From Akkermansiaceae bacterium (GTDB lineage: Bacteria; Verrucomicrobiota; Verrucomicrobiia; Verrucomicrobiales; Akkermansiaceae): a stretch of DNA of 64,000 bases. Shown here piece after piece: positions 49,601 to 59,289 of the stretch. Positions within the stretch are counted from its first letter, which is position 1. Each line of letters starts with the position of its first letter. Where the stretch lies: assembly GCA_903919975.1 (NCBI GenBank), contig CAIXKE010000011.1:1-64000 (forward strand), given 5' to 3'. Below the pieces are notes generated by a model. The model was not told the DNA's origin. It saw only the letters and a list, made by a program, of their open reading frames with translations, and searched no databases. The translations under genes were made by a program, and so were the position numbers.

Positions 49601-50407
49601 TCAGCCTTCGCCGTCATAGCGACTCCAGAGGATGAGGTCCGAATGCTCCACAAATTCCCGGCCGGCCATGAAATCCGCCAAATCGTCCGGCAATTCCGCC
49701 GTCCACAGCGTCCGCCCGCCGCCCCATGGCAGGCGGAGGCCGGCGGCGTGCAAGGCATGACGCGGCAAGCGCAATTTTCGCTTCAGCCCGGAAGTCCAGC
49801 CCTCGGCCATCCACTCGAGATACTCCGAACCATCGCCGGAATAGAGTTTATCGCCTAGGATCGGATGGCCGCCGTGCGCGAGGTGGACGCGGATTTGATG
49901 CATCCGGCCGGTTTCCGGAAAACACCGGATCAGGGAAAATTTCTCACCCTCCCTCTCGAAGCGCCGCTCCACATGAAATCTCGTCCGGCATTCCCGCCCT
50001 GTAGGATGTACGATCTGGCGCACCCAAATCGGCGACGGCCCGATGTCTCCGGCACGGAGAATCGGCTCGGCGCATTCCCAAGCCTCGGTTTCCGGCCAAC
50101 CGATCACAATCGCCAGATACTCCTTCTCCGCCTCGCGCCGCTCGAAAATCATGCCGAGTTCGCGGGCGGCGGCCGTGTGTTTGGCGACCAAGACCACGCC
50201 ACTGGTATCGCGGTCGAGCCGATTCACGATCGCCGGGCACGCCCCGTTCTCGATTTCATAAGCCAAAAGGCGCTCGATGCCTCCGAGAAGCGTCGGCTCC
50301 GGTTTGCGGTTGGCGGGATGGACAATCAACGGAGCGGGTTTATCCACGACGATCCAATCATTGGATTCGTCGATGACCCTAAAATTGACGACCACTTGGA
50401 GACTCAT
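49601..50407 (-). CDS. RluA-family pseudouridine synthase
   Basis: WIVVDKPAPLIVHP, IVNRLDRDTSGVVLVAKHTAAA, GRMHQIRVHLAHGGHPILGDKLY. Confidence 0.92.
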   Translation of the reverse strand: MSLQVVVNFRVIDESNDWIVVDKPAPLIVHPANRKPEPTLLGGIERLLAYEIENGACPAIVNRLDRDTSGVVLVAKHTAAARELGMIFERREAEKEYLAIVIGWPETEAWECAEPILRAGDIGPSPIWVRQIVHPTGRECRTRFHVERRFEREGEKFSLIRCFPETGRMHQIRVHLAHGGHPILGDKLYSGDGSEYLEWMAEGWTSGLKRKLRLPRHALHAAGLRLPWGGGRTLWTAELPDDLADFMAGREFVEHSDLILWSRYDGEG

Positions 50408-50420
50408 AAAATTCCGCACG

Positions 50421-50460
50421 AAAAACGCCAGAGACCCGAATGAACGAGTCTCTGGCGTTT
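50421..50460 (-). terminator. Terminator downstream of the AURKAIP1/COX24-like gene
   Basis: 13-bp perfect stem AAACGCCAGAGAC / GTCTCTGGCGTTT; T-run on the minus strand. Confidence 0.75.
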
Positions 50461-50483
50461 AAAAACAACAAGCAATCCTGAAA

Positions 50484-50588
50484 TCAGGACTTGTAGCGGA
50501 GACGCTTTTTATGGCGGTTCTGCTTCATGCGCTTCTTGCGCTTGTGTTTATTGATTTTCGTTTTACGACGTTTTTTAATGGAGCCCAT
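50484..50588 (-). CDS. AURKAIP1/COX24-like very basic microprotein (34 aa)
   Basis: MGSIKKRRKTKINKHKRKKRMKQNRHKKRLRYKS; below the length cutoff of the ORF track. Confidence 0.75.
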   Translation of the reverse strand: MGSIKKRRKTKINKHKRKKRMKQNRHKKRLRYKS

Positions 50589-50624
50589 GGCGTTTGCGTT
50601 CGGGGTTAGGTTGCGGTGAAAGGT

Positions 50625-51509
50625 TCAGGGGACGATTTTATTGAGCGGATACTCGATGATCCCCTCTGCCCCCAGGCGCTTCAGTTCGGGGATGATGTCC
50701 CTGACGACGATTTCGTCAATCACTGTCTCCACTGCGACCCATCCTTCTTCCGAAAGATTGGAAATCGTAGGGCGACGCAGCGATGGAAGTTGGGCGAGAA
50801 GCGCCGGCAGCGAGGCGCTTGGAAAATTCATTTTGAGACCCACCTTGCCGCGGGCTCCGAGCGCCGCCTTGATCAACAGAGCGATGCGATCCATTTTCTC
50901 CTTTTTCCATGGATCGGTAGCAGCGGCGGGGTTGGCGTAAAAGTGCGGGAAGGACGTCAGGAGCGTATCGACGATGCGCAGGCGGTTCGCCTTGATCGAC
51001 GAACCGGTTTCCGTGACATCCACGATGGCGTCCACCAAATCCGGCACTTTAACCTCAGTGGCGCCCCAGGAAAACTCAACCTCAGCATGAATCCCGCGCT
51101 CCTTCAGGTAGCGTTTGGTGATTCCCACACCTTCAGTGGCGATGCGTTTGCCTTCGAGATCTTCGGGTTTCTGGATCGGCGAATCCTCCGGAACGACCAG
51201 CACCCAGCGAGTCGGACGGGTTGTTGCACGGGAATACGGAAGTTCCGCAAGATCGATCAAATCGACCTCATTTTCATAGGCCCAATCGTAGCCGGTGATC
51301 CCGCAATCGATGAACCCTTGTCCGATATAGCGGCCAATTTCCTGCGCACGAATCAGAAACAAATCGAGTTCCGGATCATTGGAAGTCGGACGGAGTCCGC
51401 GGGAGGAAACATAAATCTCGTAACCAGCCTTGGCGAGGAGCTCGATGGTGGGCTCCTGAAGACTGCCTTTCGGGATGGCGATTTTGAGAGTGCGTGAAGA
51501 ATCCGACAT
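50625..51509 (-). CDS. hisG: ATP phosphoribosyltransferase (long form)
   Basis: LKIAIPKGSLQEPTIELLAKAGYEI, DLFLIRAQEIGRYIGQGFIDCGITGYDWAYE, GATEVKVPDLVDAIVDVTETGSSIKANRLRIVDTLL. Confidence 0.93.
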   Translation of the reverse strand: MSDSSRTLKIAIPKGSLQEPTIELLAKAGYEIYVSSRGLRPTSNDPELDLFLIRAQEIGRYIGQGFIDCGITGYDWAYENEVDLIDLAELPYSRATTRPTRWVLVVPEDSPIQKPEDLEGKRIATEGVGITKRYLKERGIHAEVEFSWGATEVKVPDLVDAIVDVTETGSSIKANRLRIVDTLLTSFPHFYANPAAATDPWKKEKMDRIALLIKAALGARGKVGLKMNFPSASLPALLAQLPSLRRPTISNLSEEGWVAVETVIDEIVVRDIIPELKRLGAEGIIEYPLNKIVP

Positions 51510-51632
51510 GGCGGGCGCGCGTTTTACCCCCAAACTGATGAGAATCAAGACATGGTTTGCAATTTTCGCCCGATTTTCGCCGATCGCTCATGCATTCACT
51601 CGGGAACAGACGTTTTTTGCAAATCGATGAAA

Positions 51633-52057
51633 AATGAATATCCCGGTCGGCGTTTCCATGAATATCCGAGCCGGATATTCATCACGTATTCTTTTGTTGG
51701 GTTTTGGACTTATTCTTGGAGTGGGGGCTTTGGGTGTAAAACCGAAACCAGCGCAACCAAGCGTATCACTGAAAGCTGACGGCAACAAACTTCAGGCGTA
51801 ATATGCCGCCACACTCAAATCCTTGCAGGCGGAGATCACCAAATCCCTGCTCTCCGCGAGCGAACGGGAAAAACCGCGCTGCAACGGGCCAGTGAAGCCG
51901 TCAAAAAAGCGGAGGCGGAGGCGACCCAAGTGGATTGGTCGAGTTTGCACAGCAGGACCGGGACAAGGACGCCATGGTGAAAAAGCTCTTGGCCGATGAC
52001 AAGCTGATGAAGGACATGCTCGTCGCCGGTGGCGGGACAAGGATGAAGAGTCCATGA
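51633..52057 (+). pseudogene. Decayed secreted protein gene
   Basis: MNIPVGVSMNIRAGYSSRILLLGFGLILGVGALG...KLQA* then coding-like YAATLKSLQAEITKSLLSASEREK and FAQQDRDKDAMVKKLLADDKLMKDMLVAGG in shifted frames. Confidence 0.5.
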
Positions 52058-52189
52058 GCGGCAGCCAGTTCCTGTTGGAAAGCCAGGCGCGCACACATGC
52101 GCAGGAGAATCTGCAATTACTGCGGGCACATTGGGTCAGCCGCATCCTTGGCGAACCGGCCCACAATGATCGCAAGAGCGACGCCCTCT

Positions 52190-52380
52190 ATCAAATGGTC
52201 AAAACCTGCTCAACAGCGGTGTCCGCGTCGACGCCGTGGGCTTTCAGAGCCATTTCCATGTCAACCGGACTTACGATTGAGACAGCGTCAAAAGGAATAT
52301 CCGGCGCTTCAAAGACCTGGGACCGGAGGTCTACATCATCGAATTGGACGTCAGCATGGGAATGGGCGGCCAAAATTAGG
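52190..52380 (+). pseudogene. Remnant of a GH10 endo-1,4-beta-xylanase-like gene
   Basis: LLNSGVRVDAVGFQSHFHVNRTYD and NIRRFKDLGPEVYIIELDVSMGMGGQN, separated by in-frame stops; matches GH10 region around the nucleophile Glu. Confidence 0.6.
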
Positions 52381-52434
52381 GTTGATCATAGCTTTGGGAT
52401 TTACAGGTCTGTTCTGGAAAACAACATGGGTGCC

Positions 52435-53325
52435 GATGAACGGTACGCACCCACGGCGCTGACAGCGCTTTTACAAGCAGTTGAACGAGGGCGAAGCCCT
52501 GATCCTCTTCGTGGGATCGGCCCCTAAGAAGTCCGCCGATGCGCACTACCCCTATTTCGCCAACCGGAATTTCTATTACCTGACCGGCATTCTTCAGTCC
52601 GAGAGCATCTTCCTAGCGGTCAAAAACGAAGGGCACTTCGAGGAAACGCTGTTCGTGCATCCCAAGGGTCCCATGTCCGAGCGCTGGCACGGTGCCCGAA
52701 TTTCCCACGAGGAGGCATCGGAGCGGTCCGGCATCGCCAACATCCGGGACCTCGCGGACTTGGACTCGATCCTCCACGGGCTTCTGGCCTCGGGGGAGGT
52801 TTCCGTCCTGCGGTATGATTTTGATAAATACGACCCGGAGGCATGGATGCTTCGCAAAACCAGCACAACCGTTCGATCACATCCGCTTTCCCGTCCGTGA
52901 CATGCAAGGATGCCTATCCGGTGATTTGCACGGCACGCACAATCAAGGACACCGATGAAATCGCGCACATCCGGGAAGCCATCGCGCTCAAGCGTGATGG
53001 AATCCATGCCCTGATGAAGGCGGGCATGGATGAATACCAGTTGGAAGCAGTCTTCAACAAGGTCCTCGCCGATGACGGCATACGCGAACCGGCATTCGCC
53101 AACATCGTTTCCGCCGGCCATAACAATTTCTACATCCACTACGAAGAGCCCATGGGTCTGCTCAAGGACGGCGACCTGATCCTGACGGATGTCGGCATTT
53201 ACATCGAGGACAAGAACATTGGTTTCCGCATCGAAGACAACGTCGCGTTCACCGAGACAGGATACGAACACCTCTCCGCAGACATCGCGCGAGAAATCGA
53301 CGACGTCGAGGCGATGATGAACTGA
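52435..53325 (+). pseudogene. Xaa-Pro aminopeptidase (M24B) pseudogene with frameshift and internal deletion
   Basis: FYKQLNEGEALILFVGSAPKKSADAHYPYFANRNFYYLTGI..., then frame change, then AYPVICTARTIKDTDEIAHIREAIALKRDGIHALMKAG...LILTDVG joined directly to IYIEDKNIGFRIEDNVAFTETGYEHLS. Confidence 0.8.
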
Positions 53326-53367
53326 ATAGAGAGTAAGACATACCCGTCCATCTGCGGTTCATTTTTT

Positions 53368-53844
53368 CTAGGATCCATGACGCCGCCAGCGCCGGACTTC
53401 AAACGCTTCGTGGGTTTCCAATAACTCCGATTCCGGGAATGCGCTCTCGAACTCTGGAAACCGCGTGTCGCCCTCGTGCTCCGCGAGGACATGACTCACT
53501 AACAAGTCATCAAGCTCCGGGAGAAACGCCGCGTAGATCTCCGAGCCACCAATGATGAACACCTGTCCGTCCAAGCCCGCCAATTTTGTGAGATCCTCCG
53601 GCCGATGGATCACCTCCACGCCGGACGCGGACCATCCGGCGTCTCTCGTCAGAACGATGTTCCGGCGTTTTGGCAACGGCCTGCCGATCGATTCAAACGT
53701 TTTCCGCCCCATCACGATTGGATGCCCGGATGTCACTCGCTTGAAAAACGCCAGATCCTCCGGCATGTGCCATGGCAAGATCCCGGCGCGACCGATCACC
53801 CGATCGGGAGTCATGGCAACAATGGCGGTGAGGTGAAGTTTCAA
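53368..53844 (-). CDS. folA: Dihydrofolate reductase
   Basis: LTAIVAMTPDRVIGRAGILPWHMPEDLAFFKRVTSGHPIVMGRKTFESIGRPLPKRRNIVLTRD. Confidence 0.95.
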   Translation of the reverse strand: MKLHLTAIVAMTPDRVIGRAGILPWHMPEDLAFFKRVTSGHPIVMGRKTFESIGRPLPKRRNIVLTRDAGWSASGVEVIHRPEDLTKLAGLDGQVFIIGGSEIYAAFLPELDDLLVSHVLAEHEGDTRFPEFESAFPESELLETHEAFEVRRWRRHGS

Positions 53845-53901
53845 AGTCCGGGACTTGTAGCGGTGGTCCGCGACTGTCGCAAGCGCTCGCTCATCAATAA
53901 C

Positions 53902-56448
53902 TCATGACCCGCGCAAGACTTCCAACGGCGGATGGCTGCACACTCCCCGGCTCAGCGCAAGGCCGCCGATGACTGAAATGCCCGTCACAATGGCAAAGGC
54001 AGCACTTAGCAAGCCGAAATCAGGAACAGGCGATACCTTAAACACCCACTCGGCAAGCGCGGCATTTCCCGCAAGCGCCAACAAGATGCCGGTCAAAGCA
54101 GAGAGAAATCCGAGCGCTGCATATTCAATCACAAGGATGGTCCGCACCTGTTTCGCGGAAGCTCCCAGAGTTCGCAGCAAGACGCTTTCACGCAATCGAA
54201 CCTCGCGGCCGTTTAGGAGGGTTCCGATCAAAATCGGCAATCCGGCGAGCACCGTGAATCCGCCTAACAACGAAACCACCAGAGAGATCTTCGCAAGAAT
54301 GTCGCTCACGGTTTGCAGAATCTGCGTCAGGTCGATGGCGGTGACATTGGGAAAATCCATGACAAGCTCGCGTTGCAATGCGCCGGATTCTGCGGGTGAT
54401 GCGGTTCTCGTCGTCACCACGTGGAATCCCGGTGCGCCCTCCAACACCCCCAGCGGGAAAACCATGAAAAAATTCAGGTTGAATCGACTCCAGTCGACCT
54501 GCCGCAAGCTGGTGACCTGCGCTTTCACCGGGACTCCCTGCACGTCCAGCGTGAGTTCATCGCCGATTCCGACCTGCAAATCCTTGGCGATTTTTTCCTC
54601 GAGCGATAGCGGCACCGGACCATTCGGATCGGTCACGGTTTTATGCCATTCGCCAGCGCTTAGGGTTTCCGTTTCATTCATGGAATCGCGGTAGGTCGAG
54701 CGGAACTCGCGCCTCGCCACCCAGAGTGGCACGCCCGCCGCCTCGCGCACCGGGACTCCGCGCACCGACTCGATCCGCATGGTCACCATCGGCGCGCTTT
54801 CGAGCACCGGAAGCTTGAGTTTTTCGATCACGCTCCGCACGCCGGTCAGTTGGTCCGGTTGGACATCGATCAGATAGAGATTCGGGCTTTTGGCTGATTG
54901 GCTAATCTTGAGCCGTTGATTGAGGAGATTGGTCGCGAGCAGAATGGTGACCATCAGGAAAGTGCCGAGACCCAATGAAAGCAGGAAGAGCAAAGTCTGA
55001 TTGCGCGGGCGGTGGAGATTGGAAAGCCCTTGCCGCAATAGATAGGGCCAACGCGGGCCGACCACCTTGCGGGTGACCCACATCAGCGCGCGGGCGACTC
55101 CGGCGAGCGCTACGAAGGCGATTCCCAACCCGCCGACGAGTGCGAGAGCGGTTTTCCAGTCAGGGTCGTTGATCAGCGCCAAAACCATCAACAATCCACC
55201 GAGCAGCAGATAGATCGGCAGTGCACGCCACGCGCCACCTTCCAACACCGCACCGCCACGCAGCGCGGCCACAGGTGAAATCCGCCTGATTTTCAACAGA
55301 GGAATGATCGAAAATCCGCAGCACACGATGAATCCCGCGGCGGTGGTTTGTGCCACGGCGGTCCATTCCGGCGAGGGTGAAATCGTGACGGGCAAGCGAT
55401 CGCGAAAATAGGCTAGCACGCCGATTTGTAAGCCGATGCCAAGTCCTGCTCCTAACAGCGATCCAAGCAGCCCTAGCGCTCCTGCCTGCGCGAAGTAGAT
55501 CGCAGATGCGAGGTGCCCGGGACATCCGATGCAACGCAGAATGGCAACGGTCGCCACGCGGCGATTGATGTGGGCATGCACAGCGCTTGCCACGCCGATC
55601 GCCCCCAGCGCGAGTGAGGCGAGGGCGAGAATCCCCAAGAATTGTTGAAACTTTTCCAGCGCGTCGCCTAGACTTTCACGGCGATCCTCCGGAGTTTCCA
55701 GTCGCCATGGCGAGTCGGGAAAGTCGGCGCGGATTTTTTCTTTCAAGACGCTCGATTGCAGTGGGTCGGCGAGTTGCAAATGCACCTGCTGCGAGCTCAT
55801 GCTATTGGTTCCCAGCAATCCGCTGCGCGAAACATCGGAAAGCCGCACGTAGGCTTCCGGCGCGAAGCTACTGAAGCGGCTCGCTCTGGGAGCGGGTTTC
55901 TCCACCACCCCGAGAATCCTCAGAGAGAGATTGCCGAACTCCACAGCATCCCCAATCTTGGCTTGAAATTGATCCAACAACGCGGGTTCCAGCAAAATCC
56001 CGGATTCGCCGGGAAGCTTGCTCCATGCATCCGTTGGCCGGGTTTCCACATTTCCATAGAATGGGTAAGCGCCCTCGATGCCGCGGATTTGCACCATCCG
56101 CGTGCCGCCATTCGGAAACCGCAGCATGGTCGGGAATGACGTCTCGCGGCTGATGTTCCGAGCCAGCGCGGTGAGCTTGGCCATGTCTCTATCAGAAATT
56201 GGATCGCGTGATGAAATCTGAAGATCGGATCCTAACAACGATTTTGCCTGCTCTTCAATTCCCCGCTGCACGCTTGCCTTGAGCGAATGGATCGCGACGA
56301 GTGCGGCAATGCCGGAAACGATGGCGAGCGAGAAAACCACCAGCCGGATCCGCTGCGCGCGGCTGTCCCGCCAAGCCATCCGCCATGTCCACGGATGGAG
56401 CAAGGCAAGAATGAGATTTCGCGGCAAGGAACGGATGTTAGACGGCAT
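53902..56448 (-). CDS. ABC transporter permease, FtsX/MacB-like (YbbP-type)
   Basis: 858-aa multi-TM ORF with two FtsX-like domains; overlaps the ATPase gene. Confidence 0.88.
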   Translation of the reverse strand: MPSNIRSLPRNLILALLHPWTWRMAWRDSRAQRIRLVVFSLAIVSGIAALVAIHSLKASVQRGIEEQAKSLLGSDLQISSRDPISDRDMAKLTALARNISRETSFPTMLRFPNGGTRMVQIRGIEGAYPFYGNVETRPTDAWSKLPGESGILLEPALLDQFQAKIGDAVEFGNLSLRILGVVEKPAPRASRFSSFAPEAYVRLSDVSRSGLLGTNSMSSQQVHLQLADPLQSSVLKEKIRADFPDSPWRLETPEDRRESLGDALEKFQQFLGILALASLALGAIGVASAVHAHINRRVATVAILRCIGCPGHLASAIYFAQAGALGLLGSLLGAGLGIGLQIGVLAYFRDRLPVTISPSPEWTAVAQTTAAGFIVCCGFSIIPLLKIRRISPVAALRGGAVLEGGAWRALPIYLLLGGLLMVLALINDPDWKTALALVGGLGIAFVALAGVARALMWVTRKVVGPRWPYLLRQGLSNLHRPRNQTLLFLLSLGLGTFLMVTILLATNLLNQRLKISQSAKSPNLYLIDVQPDQLTGVRSVIEKLKLPVLESAPMVTMRIESVRGVPVREAAGVPLWVARREFRSTYRDSMNETETLSAGEWHKTVTDPNGPVPLSLEEKIAKDLQVGIGDELTLDVQGVPVKAQVTSLRQVDWSRFNLNFFMVFPLGVLEGAPGFHVVTTRTASPAESGALQRELVMDFPNVTAIDLTQILQTVSDILAKISLVVSLLGGFTVLAGLPILIGTLLNGREVRLRESVLLRTLGASAKQVRTILVIEYAALGFLSALTGILLALAGNAALAEWVFKVSPVPDFGLLSAAFAIVTGISVIGGLALSRGVCSHPPLEVLRGS

Positions 56449-57172
56449 GTTCCTGTTCCTCGATGATGGTTCCGCCACTCATCTTGATCACCCGCCGGGC
56501 CTTGGCCGCAAGTGTGGGATCGTGGGTCACGAGCACCAGCGCGGTGCCCGCCTCGCGGTTGAGGCTGAACAACATTTCGATGATCGGGCCACTGGTTTCC
56601 GCATCCAGGTTGCCAGTCGGCTCATCTGCGAAGAGGATTTTCGGGCGATGGATGAATGCCCGGGCGAGGGCGACGCGTTGTTGTTCTCCGCCGGAAAGTT
56701 GGAGCGGGTAGTGATCGAGTCGATCTCCGAGGCCGACTTGTCCGAGCAACTCGGCGGCGTCATCGTAGCGACCGGTTTCACCGCGCAATTCGAGCGGGAT
56801 GAGCACGTTCTCGATGGCGGTCAGCGTGGGAATGAGTTGAAAACTTTGGAAAACAAAGCCCACCAAGCGGTTTCGCAGCGCGGCGCATTCGTCTTGGCTG
56901 AGTGATTCGAGCGCTTGTCCATCGAGTTTGACCGACCCGCTCGTCGCATCGTCCAGTCCGGCGCACAGCCCGAGCAAGGTGGTTTTGCCGCTGCCGGACG
57001 GGCCGATGATGGCGCAGGTGTCGCCCTCGGCGAGGATGAGATTCACATCGTGAAGCACCGTCAGTTCATGGCTCGCCGTGCGGTGGACTTTTTTCAGGCC
57101 GGCGATTTCAAGAATGGGTCGTTTGACAGGATGCGCCGAGGGTTCTAGGTTGGCGGGCAAAACAGATGACAT
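56438..57172 (-). CDS. ABC transporter ATP-binding protein (LolD/YbbA-like)
   Basis: IIGPSGSGKTTLLGLCAGLDDATSG, LSGGEQQRVALARAFIHRPKILFADEPTGNLD. Confidence 0.93.
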   Translation of the reverse strand: MSSVLPANLEPSAHPVKRPILEIAGLKKVHRTASHELTVLHDVNLILAEGDTCAIIGPSGSGKTTLLGLCAGLDDATSGSVKLDGQALESLSQDECAALRNRLVGFVFQSFQLIPTLTAIENVLIPLELRGETGRYDDAAELLGQVGLGDRLDHYPLQLSGGEQQRVALARAFIHRPKILFADEPTGNLDAETSGPIIEMLFSLNREAGTALVLVTHDPTLAAKARRVIKMSGGTIIEEQEHAV

Positions 57173-57813
57173 TGCAAAATTTATTCAGGTTAGGACTCTT
57201 GGTGGTGACGAGCGCGACATTATTCGCCGAAGATGGCGGTAATGCAAACGCGGGGAAGAAGCGCGTCGTGATCTTGGGGGATAGCATCACGGCTGGCTAC
57301 GGGCTGGATCCGGAGGAAGCGTATCCGGCACTGTTACAGAAAAAAATCGATGCTGCCGCGCTGCCGTTTGAGATCAAGAATGCAGGGCTCAGCGGCGATA
57401 CCACCGCTGGTGGATTGCGGCGGATCGACTGGGCGCTCGGCACGGATGGCGCGGATGTGCTGGTCGTGGCACTCGGTGGAAACGACGGCCTGCGCGGCAT
57501 TTCACCTGAGCAAATGTCCAAAAACCTCGTGGGAATCATCGATAAAGCCCGCGCGAAAAACCCGAGCATCAAAGTGATCCTCGCAGGCATGCAGATGCCC
57601 GCCAATTTCGGGCTCGCCTTCACCAGTGATTTCAAAGCCATATTTCCCCAAGTCGCGCGCGAGAAGAAGACCGAGCTCGTGGATTTCCTGCTTGCCGGAG
57701 TCGGCGGCGTTGCCTCCCTCAACCAACCCGACCGCATCCACCCCACCGCCAAAGGCCAACAAATCGTCGCGGAAACTGTTTGGAAAGTGCTCAAAGAACA
57801 GCTCGCGGAGTAG
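57166..57813 (+). CDS. SGNH-hydrolase arylesterase (TesA-like)
   Basis: VVILGDSITAGYGLDPEEAYPALLQKKI, VVALGGNDGLRGI, DRIHPTAKGQQIVAETVW. Confidence 0.9.
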   Translation: MTLQNLFRLGLLVVTSATLFAEDGGNANAGKKRVVILGDSITAGYGLDPEEAYPALLQKKIDAAALPFEIKNAGLSGDTTAGGLRRIDWALGTDGADVLVVALGGNDGLRGISPEQMSKNLVGIIDKARAKNPSIKVILAGMQMPANFGLAFTSDFKAIFPQVAREKKTELVDFLLAGVGGVASLNQPDRIHPTAKGQQIVAETVWKVLKEQLAE

Positions 57814-57827
57814 TTAGTTCAGCGAGG

Positions 57828-59138
57828 TCAATCGGTTGTATTCGCAAATTCCCGCAGGCGGCCGGCGATGGTGGGCGGGACGACGGCGCGGACGAGGATG
57901 TCATCGCCTTCGTATTCGGTCGAGAGCACCTTAGCCTCGCGATGGAGGAGACCGACGAGATCCGCGCGTTGTTGGGGGATGCGGTAATCGTTGCATTTAA
58001 CGCGGTCCGCCAAGACCACGGCACAGTTTTTGAGCAATTCCTCCAGCCCGACTCCGGTGATGGAGGAAAGATGGAGCGCGCCGGGAAATTTCCGGTCGAG
58101 CACGGTGAGTTCGAAGGGATCGGTGACGAGGTCGATTTTATTGAGGACCGTGATCGTGGGTTTGTCGGCGGCTCCGAGTTCTTCGAGCACTTCGAGGGTG
58201 GTATCGTGGAAACGCTCGATTTCCGGCGAGGTGGCATCGAGCACGTGAATGAGGAAATCTGCGAGCACGGCCTCTTCAAGCGTGGCTTTGAAGGCCTCGA
58301 CCAAGCGGTGGGGGAGATTCCGCACGAAACCCACGGTGTCGGTGATCAACAGCGGTTGGCCATCCGGCAGATCGATGCGACGGGTGGTGGTATCAAGGGT
58401 GGCAAAAAGCATGTCCTTGGCCATCACATCGGCACCGCTCAGAATGTTGAGCAACGAGGATTTGCCCGCGTTGGTGTAGCCAACAATAGCGGCGTGGGGA
58501 GTTTCCTGTTTCTCGCGTTCCTTGCGCTGGGTTTTACGTTGCTTGCGCACGGCTTCGAGCTCGCGCTTGCAGCGGTCGATGCTCATATTGGCGAGTCGCC
58601 GGTCGACTTCGATTTGTTTTTCGCCCATGCCCCGGGCTGCGCTGCCGCCGCCACCCGCACCACTGCCGCCCGCGCCGCCGCCTTCGCGGTCAAGGTGGCC
58701 CCACATCCGCGCGAGGCGCGGGAGGGCGTATTGCATGCGGGCAAGCTCGACTTGCAAGCGAGCCTCTTTGGTGTGAGCGCGCTTGGCGAAAATATCGAGG
58801 ATGACTTCCTCACGGTCGATCACGCAGAGATCGGCCAGACGTTCCCATTCGCGCTGTTGGGATGGGGCGAGGCCGTTATCGATGACGATCACATCGCATT
58901 GGTGGGCGCGGGCGAGCTCGACCATTTCCGCCGCTTTTCCGGTGCCGCAGAGGAATTTTTTGTGCATCTCCCGGCATTTTGGCAGCACGCTCTCGACCAC
59001 CTCGATGCCGAGGGTTTTCACGAGCTCACCGAGCTCGATCAGTAGTGATTCGGCCTCGGTGGCCTCGCGAGCGTCGAAATAAAAGCGCACCAGCAAGGCG
59101 CGCTCAACCATCTCGGGTTTCTGTCGGACTTCAAACAT
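57828..59138 (-). CDS. hflX: GTPase HflX
   Basis: AIVGYTNAGKSSLLNILSGADVMAKDMLFATLDTTTRRIDLPDGQPLLITDTVGFVRNLPHRLVEAFKATLEE. Confidence 0.94.
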   Translation of the reverse strand: MFEVRQKPEMVERALLVRFYFDAREATEAESLLIELGELVKTLGIEVVESVLPKCREMHKKFLCGTGKAAEMVELARAHQCDVIVIDNGLAPSQQREWERLADLCVIDREEVILDIFAKRAHTKEARLQVELARMQYALPRLARMWGHLDREGGGAGGSGAGGGGSAARGMGEKQIEVDRRLANMSIDRCKRELEAVRKQRKTQRKEREKQETPHAAIVGYTNAGKSSLLNILSGADVMAKDMLFATLDTTTRRIDLPDGQPLLITDTVGFVRNLPHRLVEAFKATLEEAVLADFLIHVLDATSPEIERFHDTTLEVLEELGAADKPTITVLNKIDLVTDPFELTVLDRKFPGALHLSSITGVGLEELLKNCAVVLADRVKCNDYRIPQQRADLVGLLHREAKVLSTEYEGDDILVRAVVPPTIAGRLREFANTTD

Positions 59139-59289
59139 GTGCGGCAGAAATAGCACCCATCGCGAGCCCCGGCTATGGGAAATTTCCCCATTCAACTAGG
59201 GTTCACTATGCGCACCGCTGGAGATTTCTTTAGGCGGTTCGGTTTCAACTCTTGCGAGGCGGGTCCGCGCGCCCTAAGCCATCCCCGTC

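Noticed and set aside
57780-59045. 421-aa ORF antisense to hflX
   Set aside because: Lies opposite a strongly supported GTPase gene; composition is the usual shadow ORF of high-GC coding sequence
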